A DNA stretch of 9,098 nucleotides from Chloroflexota bacterium (GCA_008501785.1 QQUD01000688.1:1-9098), one strand, 5' to 3'. Positions 1 to 5,628 are shown, counted from the first letter of the stretch. Translations and numbers: made by a program. Notes: generated from the sequence alone by a model not told the origin.

Positions 1-129
1 GGCATGGTTCATTTTGAACTAAAGTCATCTTTACAAATTGTAAAACGATTTTGTAAATCGTTCTTGAGGCGATTTACAAAATCGCCCTACAAATTGTTAA
101 GCAAGTTTCTTTGATTTCTGAACCATGCC
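1..129. repeat. Palindromic intergenic element with 11-bp terminal inverted repeats
   Basis: GGCATGGTTCA at 1-11 is the exact reverse complement of TGAACCATGCC at 119-129. Between them lie a 15-bp inverted repeat (46-60 and 70-84) and two direct copies of ACAAATTGT (33-41, 89-97). No transposase is encoded, so at most it is a MITE-like non-autonomous element. Because it begins exactly at the window edge its left limit is uncertain. The right terminal repeat contains an ATG (125) in frame with the next gene, which argues against that ATG being the real start. Confidence 0.45.
46..84. repeat. 15-bp perfect inverted repeat (hairpin)
   Basis: CGATTTTGTAAATCG at 46-60 pairs perfectly with CGATTTACAAAATCG at 70-84, with a 9-nt loop. 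Each arm is itself a palindrome (CGATTT / AAATCG) around a 3-nt centre (TGT in one arm, ACA in the other). No T-run follows, so it does not look like an intrinsic terminator for this strand. Confidence 0.7.
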
Positions 130-140
130 TTATCCGATTA

Positions 141-145
141 AAAGG
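141..145 (+). promoter_or_regulatory. Ribosome binding site deciding the trxB start
   Basis: AAAGG at 141-145 sits 9 nt before the ATG at 155. The upstream in-frame ATG at 125 has no purine-rich sequence before it and lies in an inverted repeat, so 155 is preferred. Confidence 0.5.
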
Positions 146-154
146 TTAAATGAT

Positions 155-1087
155 ATGGAAAAAGAACGCGTAGTTATTATTGGTTCAGGTCCAGCCGGAC
201 TAACGGCAGCTCTCTATACCGCCCGCGCCCAACTAAACCCAGTTGTGATCACTGGCACACAAATAGGCGGGCAAATTGCCCTCACCCACGAAGTCGAAAA
301 CTACCCCGGCTTCTGGCGCGAAGACTCCACACCTACCGGTCCTGAGCTGGTAGAAGTGATGCAAAAGCAAGCCGAGCATTTTGGTGCTCGACTAGAGTAC
401 GACGAGGTAGTCGAAGTTGACTTCAGCAAAGGCTCCCCTTTCTACGTCAAAACCTATGGCAAAGAATATTTGGCTGACGGTGTGATTGTGACCGCAGGCG
501 CATCGCCACGCCATTTACAAGTTCCCGGGGAAAAAGAGTTCGTGGGACGTGGCGTCAGCTATTGTGGCACCTGTGACGGCTTTTTCTTTCGTGGCAAAGA
601 TGTTGTCGTCATCGGTGGCGGCGACAGCGCCATGGAAGAAGGTATCTTCTTGACAAAATTTGCGAAAAAGGTTGAAGTCATTCACCGTCGTGATGAACTA
701 CGGGCTGGTGTCTCCTTGCAAAAACGCGCCTTTGATAATGAAAAGATTTCCTTCGTGTGGGATACCGTCATTGATGAAATTGAAGGAAACGGCGTCGTAC
801 AAAAGGTTAAAGTCACCAATCGTAAAACAGGCGAACAAAAAGAGATGAAAACAGATGGTGTTTTCATCTTTATCGGCCACAATCCCAACAGCGGGTTTAT
901 AAAAGACCAGTTAGCGATGGACGAACAAGGGTATGTGATTACCGATGAGTTAATGCGTACCAGCGTTCCCGGCGTCTACGCCGCTGGCGAAATTCAAGAC
1001 AACCATTTCCGTCAAATTGCCACATCCGTCGGCCAAGGAACTGCCGCCGCTATGGAGCTGGAAAAGTGGTTGGCGGAAAGAGAGTAG
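155..1087 (+). CDS. trxB: Thioredoxin reductase (NADPH, FAD flavoprotein)
   Basis: Cytoplasmic flavoenzyme expected to pass electrons from NADPH through FAD to a redox disulfide and on to thioredoxin. From the ATG at 155 it is 310 aa, normal for the low-molecular-weight family. Visible motifs: N-terminal FAD-binding GSGPAG (residues 10-15), redox pair CGTC (137-140) followed by DGFFFRG, NADPH-binding GGGDSA (154-159), HRRDELR (177-183) typical of NADPH preference, and the C-terminal FAD motif AAGEIQD (276-282) before HFRQIATSVGQG. Two departures from the textbook E. coli sequence: CGTC rather than CATC, and Glu279 where GD is usual; both look conservative. An in-frame ATG at 125 would add 10 residues but lacks a ribosome site. 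The gene appears to be transcribed alone. A dedicated glutaredoxin-like or ferredoxin partner cannot be excluded. Confidence 0.93.
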   Translation: MEKERVVIIGSGPAGLTAALYTARAQLNPVVITGTQIGGQIALTHEVENYPGFWREDSTPTGPELVEVMQKQAEHFGARLEYDEVVEVDFSKGSPFYVKTYGKEYLADGVIVTAGASPRHLQVPGEKEFVGRGVSYCGTCDGFFFRGKDVVVIGGGDSAMEEGIFLTKFAKKVEVIHRRDELRAGVSLQKRAFDNEKISFVWDTVIDEIEGNGVVQKVKVTNRKTGEQKEMKTDGVFIFIGHNPNSGFIKDQLAMDEQGYVITDELMRTSVPGVYAAGEIQDNHFRQIATSVGQGTAAAMELEKWLAERE

Positions 1088-1090
1088 GAA

Positions 1091-1215
1091 GTAAACGGTG
1101 AGGAGTAAACGGTAAACGGTAAGCAGTTACCGATTACTGTTCACCGTTTACTGTTCACCGCTTACTATCCACCGCTTACTATTCACCGCTTACTATTCAC
1201 CGTTTACCGATTACT
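1091..1215. repeat. Heptad/14-nt tandem array with inverted left flank
   Basis: From 1134 to 1203 the 14-nt unit TTACTRTTCACCGY repeats five times without gaps; each unit is two heptads (TTACTRT and YCACCGY). Partial units continue to 1215. The left part (1091-1112) is an inverted copy, matching the reverse complement of 1144-1165 at about 19 of 22 positions, so the array can fold back. It fills the whole gap between trxB and the TPR gene and stops one base short of the latter's ATG, leaving no Shine-Dalgarno. Confidence 0.8.
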
Positions 1216-1216
1216 A

Positions 1217-1633
1217 ATGATTCGATTCCTATTCGCATGGCTCATTTATACCTGGGGTGGTTTGCACCGCTATTTTGGCAATAAAAATAGAATGGTGAGT
1301 GAATATGAGCATGCGATACGTTATTTTGCAAAAGCTTATGCAGTTGATCCCACATTTCGCGCAGCTCGGTTGCAGCGAGCTATTTTGTTATATCGAGAAT
1401 TGGGCCGACACGAAGAGGCAATTAACGAATTTAATGCCTTACTGAATGATAAACCATTGTATTGTTCAGCATTGTTAAATCGGGGAATCACGCTGCAAGA
1501 AATGGGCCGTTTTCAAGAAGCACTTGCTGATTTTGAACAATATTTGCAGTTGCCCGATAACAACGAGTATGCAGACGAAGCAAATCGATTTGCAGTTCAC
1601 TTGCGCGAAATTGTAAAAGATTTGCCGAAATAG
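1217..1633 (+). CDS. Small TPR-repeat protein
   Basis: A 138-aa protein of helical tetratricopeptide repeats, which normally scaffold protein-protein contacts; the partner is unknown. About residues 27-60 (EYEHAIRYFAKAYAVDP), 61-94 (GRHEEAINEFNALLNDKP) and 95-128 (GRFQEALADFEQYLQLPDN) show the TPR spacing of small and large residues. The first ~20 residues (MIRFLFAWLIYTWGGLHRYF) are hydrophobic and aromatic, possibly a membrane anchor. The start at 1217 abuts the tandem array and has no ribosome site; ATG 1292 (MVSEYEHAI) would keep all repeats and lose the hydrophobic segment, and also lacks a clear site. Codon use is visibly more AT-rich than in the carboxyltransferase or trxB genes. It faces the gene at 2974 convergently. 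Confidence 0.75.
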   Translation: MIRFLFAWLIYTWGGLHRYFGNKNRMVSEYEHAIRYFAKAYAVDPTFRAARLQRAILLYRELGRHEEAINEFNALLNDKPLYCSALLNRGITLQEMGRFQEALADFEQYLQLPDNNEYADEANRFAVHLREIVKDLPK

Positions 1634-1634
1634 A

Positions 1635-1667
1635 GGGGGGATTGGGGGCTGGGAACCAGGGGTTGGG
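1635..1667 (+). other. G-quadruplex-capable G-tract cluster
   Basis: Immediately after the TPR stop codon there are five G-runs on the + strand: 1635-1640, 1644-1648, 1651-1653, 1659-1662 and 1665-1667, with loops of 2 to 5 nt. This meets the usual pattern for an intramolecular quadruplex. It lies between two convergent genes. Folding in vivo is not shown. Confidence 0.55.
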
Positions 1668-1673
1668 AGACTT

Positions 1674-1701
1674 CTCAATCTTCAAATCTCCAATCTCATC
1701 A
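1674..1701. repeat. Degenerate heptad array
   Basis: Four consecutive 7-mers read CTCAATC, TTCAAAT, CTCCAAT and CTCATCA. They occupy the rest of the convergent gap up to the end of the minus-strand gene at 1703. Low-complexity sequence; the 7-nt period matches the other arrays in the window. Confidence 0.4.
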
Positions 1702-1702
1702 T

Positions 1703-2974
1703 TTATCCGTTTAATTCTGCTGCTAATTCTTCCAAGTCTGCAAAATTTCCAACAGAAGCCATGTTTTCCATAAACTTGCGTAAAGTAGAACTATTACCAC
1801 GCACATCCCGCACGAGTGGACCAATGGGATCACCGCCCGGTGCACCGCCCGGTTCAGCTTGGTAAGCCCCATAAAATGCAAAGAATGCCTGATTTAATTT
1901 GCGAATCGCGTATCCATTATCGACAAAAAAACGTCGTCGCGCTTCCATATACATTTCAGCCGCATCAATCTCGCCTTCCGCCAATAATCGCTCTGCTTCT
2001 ATCCGCGTTTGTGCCATCTCTGCACGAAAATCGAAGGGCGGCGGTATGGCTGGATCAGCCGCAACTGGTTCATCAACTGGCTCTGGTGCGGGCGGTGGCA
2101 CAAATTCTGGATAATAACGCTCGATCACAAGGGCAGCGATTTCTTTATCAATCGTGCCAGCGACAGTTTCGTTAATGCTGCGCACTTGCACATCAACCGT
2201 GTAGTTATAACCCACAGGAAAGATGCTCATCCAATGGTGGGACCATTCGTGCGCCACGACTTCAACAAACCAGTTAAGATTGCTTGTCTCTTGAATCATT
2301 GCGGGGTATGTGCCTAAACCACCGATGGGAACGACTAGGGCGGAGAGGTTGAGTTGGTTGGTAACGGCCGTTTCCACCCCCTCATGCTCCGGCGTAGACA
2401 AATCCACCCGCAGCGAATAGCTGTGAATCCGCTCAATGCGATCCCTCGGCGACACCATCAACAAAGTTGGCAGCGGCGTCATATGCATCATTACCGGCGG
2501 CCAAGCCTGCCCCCAAACCCCAAACCCCTGCTCCGCTAATATTGTTCCGACCTGGTTTTGTACAATCGCTTCAGCAACAGGCTGCACTTCAGCCATTGCC
2601 GCCCGTTTACGCACCCGATTCTTTTGCAGTGCGGCCGAAGCAACCTCTGGGTCATCTATCGCCGGATCAACATAAATTTTCTCAATTTCGGCATCTAGCC
2701 TTTGGATATCTGCCACCAATGCCAAAAAATCTAACACTATTTGTTTTTGTGTGTCTTCGGGCAAATATTGAGGTGCATCAGCAAGAATAGCCTCTCCTTT
2801 AACAAGAAAGGCTTCCGTTTCCCACGTCAGAAAATCAAATTCAGAACCACTTACAATCGCACGAAGCTGGTACGCCTCATCACCAAAGATAGGCCATTCA
2901 GGAGCCAATGCTAATAGAAATAATGCAACAATTAAGAACAAACGAAATAAACGAAAATATCGACGCCAATGCAT
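1703..2974 (-). CDS. Membrane-anchored protein with HEWSH metallopeptidase-type motif
   Basis: 423 aa, family not recognised. Residues 1-30 carry arginines followed by a strongly hydrophobic stretch (FLIVALFLLALAP), a signal anchor, so the rest is probably outside the membrane. Mid-protein VVAHEWSHH places HExxH at 242-246 with a candidate third zinc ligand Glu269 in NETVAG, 23 residues on and followed by an Asp (276); this is the gluzincin layout. Residues 293-313 form a Pro/Ala/Glu linker, then a charged helical region (316-350) and a glycine-rich turn (375-385). Substrate unknown; a cell-surface zinc peptidase is the inference. The ATG at 2974 is preceded by GGAG only 2 nt away, so the start is uncertain. 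It contains one ACGGCCGT site (codons Thr-Ala-Val, about 202-204) and is divergent from the epimerase gene. Confidence 0.8.
   Translation of the reverse strand: MHWRRYFRLFRLFLIVALFLLALAPEWPIFGDEAYQLRAIVSGSEFDFLTWETEAFLVKGEAILADAPQYLPEDTQKQIVLDFLALVADIQRLDAEIEKIYVDPAIDDPEVASAALQKNRVRKRAAMAEVQPVAEAIVQNQVGTILAEQGFGVWGQAWPPVMMHMTPLPTLLMVSPRDRIERIHSYSLRVDLSTPEHEGVETAVTNQLNLSALVVPIGGLGTYPAMIQETSNLNWFVEVVAHEWSHHWMSIFPVGYNYTVDVQVRSINETVAGTIDKEIAALVIERYYPEFVPPPAPEPVDEPVAADPAIPPPFDFRAEMAQTRIEAERLLAEGEIDAAEMYMEARRRFFVDNGYAIRKLNQAFFAFYGAYQAEPGGAPGGDPIGPLVRDVRGNSSTLRKFMENMASVGNFADLEELAAELNG
2364..2371. repeat. ACGGCCGT site 1
   Basis: Inside the HEWSH gene, read on the minus strand as Thr-Ala-Val. Left 40 nt hold about 19 G and 3 C; right 40 nt about 6 G and 19 C (hand count). 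Confidence 0.85.
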
Positions 2975-3040
2975 AGCTCCATCATAGAGCGATCCCGAAA
3001 GATGGACAATGATGCCTCACCATTCTTTAAGAGATCAGCA

Positions 3041-3074
3041 AGACCTGACAGGTTTTGGAAAACCTGTCAGGTCT
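3041..3074. repeat. 34-bp near-perfect nested palindrome
   Basis: AGACCTGACAGGTTTT (3041-3056) pairs perfectly over 16 bp with 3059-3074, separated only by GG. Each arm contains its own palindrome, ACCTG-A-CAGGT on the left and ACCTG-T-CAGGT on the right. It lies in the 155-bp gap between divergent genes, where no transcript should end, and no T-run follows. The ACCTGNCAGGT core resembles intergenic palindromes I recall from other environmental bacterial genomes, but I cannot verify that here. Confidence 0.8.
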
Positions 3075-3129
3075 GAAACAGCAAGTTCAGTTATCATTAT
3101 GGTTTAAAGACCAATGAGAACGAGGGCAT

Positions 3130-4053
3130 ATGAAATTTTTAGTGACTGGTGGTGCTGGGTTTTTGGGAACGGCGTTGGCAAATCAATTAGCGGCCGATGG
3201 ACATACCGTTAATGTGTTGGATGATTTGAGTAATGGGGATGCATCGGACCTGCATCCAGATGTTGCTTTTACCAAAGGGGATGTTGATAACATCCCGCTG
3301 TTGTGGTCGCTGCTGCAAGAGGTTGATTGTGTGTATCATTTGGCAGCGCGGGTTTCGGTGGCGCAGTCGATGCTGCATCCGCGTGATTACAATCGTGTCA
3401 ATGTGGGTGGCACGGTGAGTTTGATGGAGGCGATGCGCGATACGGGGGTGCGGCGGGTGGTATTTACGTCGTCGGGGGCGATATACGGCCGTCAACCCCA
3501 ACAACCCGTCCATGAAAACACAGCTCCTCATCCCGACTCACCCTACGCCGTCAGCAAATGGTCTGCCGAGCAATATATTCACACCATTGGCGAACTATGG
3601 CAAATTGAAACCGTCGCGCTGCGCATCTTCAATGCGTATGGGCCGCGCCAGAGTTTGCCCATTTCGCACGCGCCCGTTGTGCCGCGCTTCATGCAACAGG
3701 CCGCAACAGGCGGTTCGATTGTGTTGTTTGGCAATGGCGCACAAAGCCGCGATTTTGTGTACGTGACCGATGCAGTGAATGCCTTGATCAGCGCCGCCAC
3801 CGCCCAAAAAGTGAACCGTCAAGTGATCAACATCGGCAGCGGCGTCGAAACAACAATTGATGAATTGGTCACAGAAATTGAAAAAGTGACCGGCAATTCG
3901 GTCAATCGCCTGCTCAACCGCGAAAAAACAGGCGGCGTCCCGCGCCTCGTCGCCGACATCAGCCGCGCCCGCTCCCTGTTAGATTTTCAGCCAGTTGTGA
4001 GTCTACCAGAAGGCTTGGAACGCATGTTGAAAGAAGATAAGCGTTTCCAATAA
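3130..4053 (+). CDS. NAD-dependent epimerase/dehydratase (extended SDR, GalE-like)
   Basis: 307-aa extended short-chain dehydrogenase acting on a nucleotide-activated sugar. Residues 1-32 give the Rossmann start MKFLVTGGAGFLG with Asp31/Asp32 placed to bind the adenine ribose of NAD. HLAARVSV (70-77), FTSSGAIYG (112-120) and the catalytic YAVSK (Tyr139, Lys143; Ser114/115) follow, then RIFNAYGPRQ (165-174), SRDFVYVTDAV (206-216) and NIGSG (234-238). This matches UDP-glucose 4-epimerase and UDP-glucuronate-type relatives; exact substrate cannot be told. A GAGGG lies about 5 nt before the ATG. Composition changes sharply within the gene: the first 355 bp are G-rich on the coding strand and the remainder C-rich, and the switch falls at ACGGCCGT (3485-3492). 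Confidence 0.9.
   Translation: MKFLVTGGAGFLGTALANQLAADGHTVNVLDDLSNGDASDLHPDVAFTKGDVDNIPLLWSLLQEVDCVYHLAARVSVAQSMLHPRDYNRVNVGGTVSLMEAMRDTGVRRVVFTSSGAIYGRQPQQPVHENTAPHPDSPYAVSKWSAEQYIHTIGELWQIETVALRIFNAYGPRQSLPISHAPVVPRFMQQAATGGSIVLFGNGAQSRDFVYVTDAVNALISAATAQKVNRQVINIGSGVETTIDELVTEIEKVTGNSVNRLLNREKTGGVPRLVADISRARSLLDFQPVVSLPEGLERMLKEDKRFQ
3485..3492. repeat. ACGGCCGT site 2
   Basis: Inside the epimerase gene, read as Tyr-Gly-Arg. Left 40 nt about 20 G and 6 C; right 40 nt about 3 G and 18 C. The only copy not preceded by A. Confidence 0.85.
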
Positions 4054-4090
4054 AATCTCTATGCTCCAATCATAGCCTCTTTCACTCTGG

Positions 4091-4150
4091 CCGGTTTCCA
4101 GACCGTTTCGGGCCTTCTCTTCGGTCTTTCAGACCGTTTCTTCCTTCGTT
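4091..4150 (+). repeat. Hairpins after the epimerase gene, possible terminator
   Basis: CGGTCT-TTC-AGACCG (4122-4136) is a 6-bp stem with a 3-nt loop, followed by a T-rich stretch (TTTCTTCC, then TTTT). A weaker related hairpin lies at 4092-4105, and CAGACCGTTTC occurs twice (4099-4109, 4130-4140). It could end the epimerase transcript 70-90 nt after the stop, or be another intergenic palindrome. Confidence 0.4.
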
Positions 4151-4157
4151 TTGTATT

Positions 4158-4255
4158 GGGTGTTGGTGGGGAAACGGCCGTTTTCAACACAGAGGACAAC
4201 GAATGTAAGGAATCAACAAATGGGAAAAGAGAGGGAGTATTAATTGTTGATTGTT
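4158..4255 (+). repeat. Dispersed repeat, copy A
   Basis: About 98 bp resembling copy B at 4904-4997 in the same orientation. Shared blocks: GGGTGTTGGTGGG with AAACGGCCGTTTTC at the left, ACGAATGTAAGGAA in the middle, and TTAATTGTTGANTGTT at the right; the stretches between vary and differ in length by a few bases. A 66-codon frame crossing it (4156-4356) is not credible as a gene. Confidence 0.75.
4174..4181. repeat. ACGGCCGT site 3
   Basis: Intergenic, inside dispersed repeat A. Left 40 nt about 13 G and 6 C; right 40 nt about 7 G and 7 C, the only site without a C-rich right flank. Confidence 0.85.
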
Positions 4256-4346
4256 ACTGGAAAGACAGCCTCGATTGGCTGTTTTTTGGGGGAAGGGATA
4301 GTCAATGCTTGTGGCGGTTTATTATACACAAACAGTATGATACTTT

Positions 4347-4351
4347 AGGAG
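4347..4351 (+). promoter_or_regulatory. Strong ribosome binding site before a 45-codon ORF
   Basis: AGGAG at 4347-4351 stands 5 nt before the ATG at 4357, an ideal distance. A possible -10 (TATGAT, 4336-4341) just upstream lacks a convincing -35. Confidence 0.45.
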
Positions 4352-4356
4352 TATAA

Positions 4357-4494
4357 ATGCTAATATTCAAGCATTTCAAGGGAAGAGTACGGGAGCTAAC
4401 GCGGTTGGATGAGTTGTGGCAGGCGTCAGATGCAACAATGCTAATTTTGTATGGTTTTGTATGGCTGGGTGAAATGAGGGGCGTTATTTGTTAA
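4357..4494 (+). CDS. Putative 45-aa small protein
   Basis: Short ORF between the two dispersed repeats. The translation starts MLIFKHFKGRVRELTRLDEL, a basic amphipathic start, and continues with a hydrophobic part (TMLILYGFVWLGEM) before ending GVIC. The only strong support is the near-ideal AGGAG at 5 nt. I recognise no family. It may equally be the head of a decayed gene whose remainder was lost, since the following 100 bp hold no open continuation. Confidence 0.35.
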   Translation: MLIFKHFKGRVRELTRLDELWQASDATMLILYGFVWLGEMRGVIC

Positions 4495-4554
4495 AAGTTA
4501 ATTTGCTGGGGCTGATAGTCCGTGGTCTTTGGTGTCTGTGTTGGTTTGGGAGAA

Positions 4555-4562
4555 ACGGCCGT
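4555..4562. repeat. ACGGCCGT site 4
   Basis: Intergenic, 41 nt before the lipoprotein fragment. Left 40 nt about 15 G and 4 C; right 40 nt about 4 G and 9 C. Confidence 0.85.
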
Positions 4563-4602
4563 TATCATCCACTAACATCTAGAAAACAGCTTGGATAAAT
4601 CA

Positions 4603-4872
4603 ATGATCAATAATCAGTTTTTGTTGCTTGTTCTCATTTCACTTCAATTCGTTGTTACTGCATGTAACAGCACAGTTCCTTTTAGGGAACAATTGACTGA
4701 GGATAATAATATGTCCAGTATCCCATTTGAACATCCATCAGCGCGAACTGGCAGTCGCATGATTTATGATTCTAAGCGAGAGGTTGTGGTTCTGTTCGGG
4801 GGAAATGAGTTTGATGGTAAATATTTTGATGACACTTGGGAATATGATGGCGTAATCTGGATTCAAAAGTAA
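4603..4872 (+). pseudogene. Truncated kelch-type lipoprotein
   Basis: 89 codons from the ATG at 4603 (a TTG at 4591 is an alternative). It begins with a lipoprotein signal: hydrophobic LLLVLISLQFVV then the lipobox VTAC, so the mature protein would start at Cys and be lipid-anchored. After a short linker comes HPSARTGSRMIYDS...VVVLFGG...DDTWEYDGVIWIQ, the signature of one kelch or galactose-oxidase-like beta-propeller blade. Such proteins need several blades, but this one stops after the first (WIQK, stop 4870-4872). Dispersed repeat B starts 31 nt later, and no kelch sequence is seen in other frames downstream. A remnant is the likeliest reading; expression of a short lipoprotein is possible. 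No good ribosome site. Confidence 0.6.
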
Positions 4873-4903
4873 ATCCTTCAGAGGTTTGCTCTTTTGATGC
4901 ATA

Positions 4904-4997
4904 GGGTGTTGGTGGGAAACGGCCGTTTTCCCACAAATAACCACGAATGTAAGGAAGCACCGAATGACAAAGAGGGAAACGTTAATTGTTGACTGTT
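4904..4997 (+). repeat. Dispersed repeat, copy B
   Basis: Second copy of the element at 4158-4255, same orientation. Its left end is GGGTGTTGGTGGG followed by AAACGGCCGTTTTC; the centre has ACGAATGTAAGGAAGCACCG; its right end runs into the GTTRATT heptad array. The flanks of its ACGGCCGT form a longer palindrome (GTGGGAAAACGG-type arms). Confidence 0.75.
4919..4926. repeat. ACGGCCGT site 5
   Basis: Intergenic, inside dispersed repeat B. The palindrome extends to TGGGAAACGGCCGTTTTCCCA with one extra T. Left 40 nt about 15 G and 4 C; right 40 nt about 7 G and 10 C. Confidence 0.85.
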
Positions 4998-5022
4998 AAT
5001 TGTTGATTGTTGATTGTTAATG
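4981..5022. repeat. Six-unit heptad array GTTRAYT
   Basis: Six gapless 7-mers: GTTAATT, GTTGACT, GTTAATT, GTTGATT, GTTGATT, GTTAATG. Repeat copy A ends in three of the same heptads (around 4239-4257). The array ends 8 nt before the 3' end of folK. Confidence 0.8.
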
Positions 5023-5030
5023 AAGTCCAC

Positions 5031-5558
5031 TTACCACATATCATCACATTTCCAAAGCGGTGGCTTCCCTGTCTGTGCCTCTTCTTGCAGCAGTCGTTTG
5101 GCAATCGTTTGCAACGGTTCGCTCGTTTCGGGGTGGAGCATGTTGGGCAGCAGTTCGGCAACGGGTACGGCAACGTGAAGGAATCGGGTCAGGTCTTTTT
5201 CGGGGATGTGGCGATAACGGCCGTCTTCTCCCACATAATCCAACACCGCATCATTAAACAAAACAATATCCACATCAATCGTGCGCGGCGCGTTGGGGTC
5301 AGCTTGCCGAACACGTTTAAGCTGGCGCTCGATATCACCGATGACTTCTTTTTTGAATTGGGCTGGTGAGAGCAGAGTTTTGAGAGAAACGGCCGTATTC
5401 CAAAAATTCGGCTGCTGCAACAAGCCCACCGGAGCCGTCTCATACACCGACGCCACCGCCACCACCTCACATTTTTCCTTGAGCAGCTGCACCGCTTTCG
5501 GCAAATTCCGCTCCTTGTCAATATTCGACCCCAGCGCCACCACAACCTGATTCATCAT
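5031..5558 (-). CDS. folK: 6-hydroxymethyl-7,8-dihydropterin pyrophosphokinase (HPPK)
   Basis: Cytoplasmic enzyme of tetrahydrofolate synthesis that transfers pyrophosphate from ATP to 6-hydroxymethyl-7,8-dihydropterin. 175 aa, usual for the family. Visible signatures: VVVALGSNI near the N-terminus, SVYETAPVG (37-45), FWNTAV (52-57, the pterin-binding F-x-N), Arg82/Arg84 in the ATP loop, and PRTIDVDIVLF (91-101), whose two Asp residues (95, 97) bind magnesium. ATG codons at 5558 and 5555 are adjacent; AGGGG favours the second slightly. It follows folB in the transcription direction with a 70-bp gap holding a long palindrome. It contains two ACGGCCGT sites. Confidence 0.95.
   Translation of the reverse strand: MMNQVVVALGSNIDKERNLPKAVQLLKEKCEVVAVASVYETAPVGLLQQPNFWNTAVSLKTLLSPAQFKKEVIGDIERQLKRVRQADPNAPRTIDVDIVLFNDAVLDYVGEDGRYRHIPEKDLTRFLHVAVPVAELLPNMLHPETSEPLQTIAKRLLQEEAQTGKPPLWKCDDMW
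5217..5224. repeat. ACGGCCGT site 6
   Basis: Inside folK, read on the minus strand as Gly-Arg. Left 40 nt about 16 G and 5 C; right 40 nt about 1 G and 15 C. Confidence 0.85.
5389..5396. repeat. ACGGCCGT site 7
   Basis: Inside folK within the conserved FWNTAV segment, read on the minus strand as Thr-Ala-Val. Left 40 nt about 14 G and 2 C; right 40 nt about 8 G and 14 C. Confidence 0.85.
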
Positions 5559-5584
5559 ACCCCTGTTACCTTATAATTGGGCAT

Positions 5585-5617
5585 AACCTCCCGGAGGTGC
5601 AGCACCTCCGGGAGGTT
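5585..5617. repeat. 33-bp perfect nested palindrome between folB and folK
   Basis: AACCTCCCGGAGGTGC (5585-5600) pairs perfectly over 16 bp with 5602-5617 around a single central A. Each arm contains a palindrome with a one-base centre: ACCTCC-C-GGAGGT on the left, ACCTCC-G-GGAGGT on the right. In folB-folK mRNA this would be a very stable hairpin. It has no U-run, so attenuation or mRNA-end protection is possible but unproven. Confidence 0.85.
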
Positions 5618-5628
5618 AAAGTTGTTCA

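Noticed and set aside
1134..1203. Regular repeats as a CRISPR array
   Set aside because: Units are 14 nt and contiguous, with no spacers and no cas genes nearby.
3041..3074. Strong hairpin as an intrinsic terminator
   Set aside because: It lies between two divergent gene starts, so no known transcript should end there, and there is no T-run on either side.
4156..4356. 66-codon frame on the + strand
   Set aside because: It runs across dispersed repeat A, has no ribosome site and no recognisable composition or domain; the repeat explains the open frame.
4158..4997. Whole block as an insertion sequence or integron
   Set aside because: No transposase or integrase, no target duplication that I can see, and the flanking repeats are imperfect direct repeats.
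5007..5369. 120-codon frame opposite folK
   Set aside because: It is antisense to a gene with clear HPPK motifs and starts inside the heptad array.
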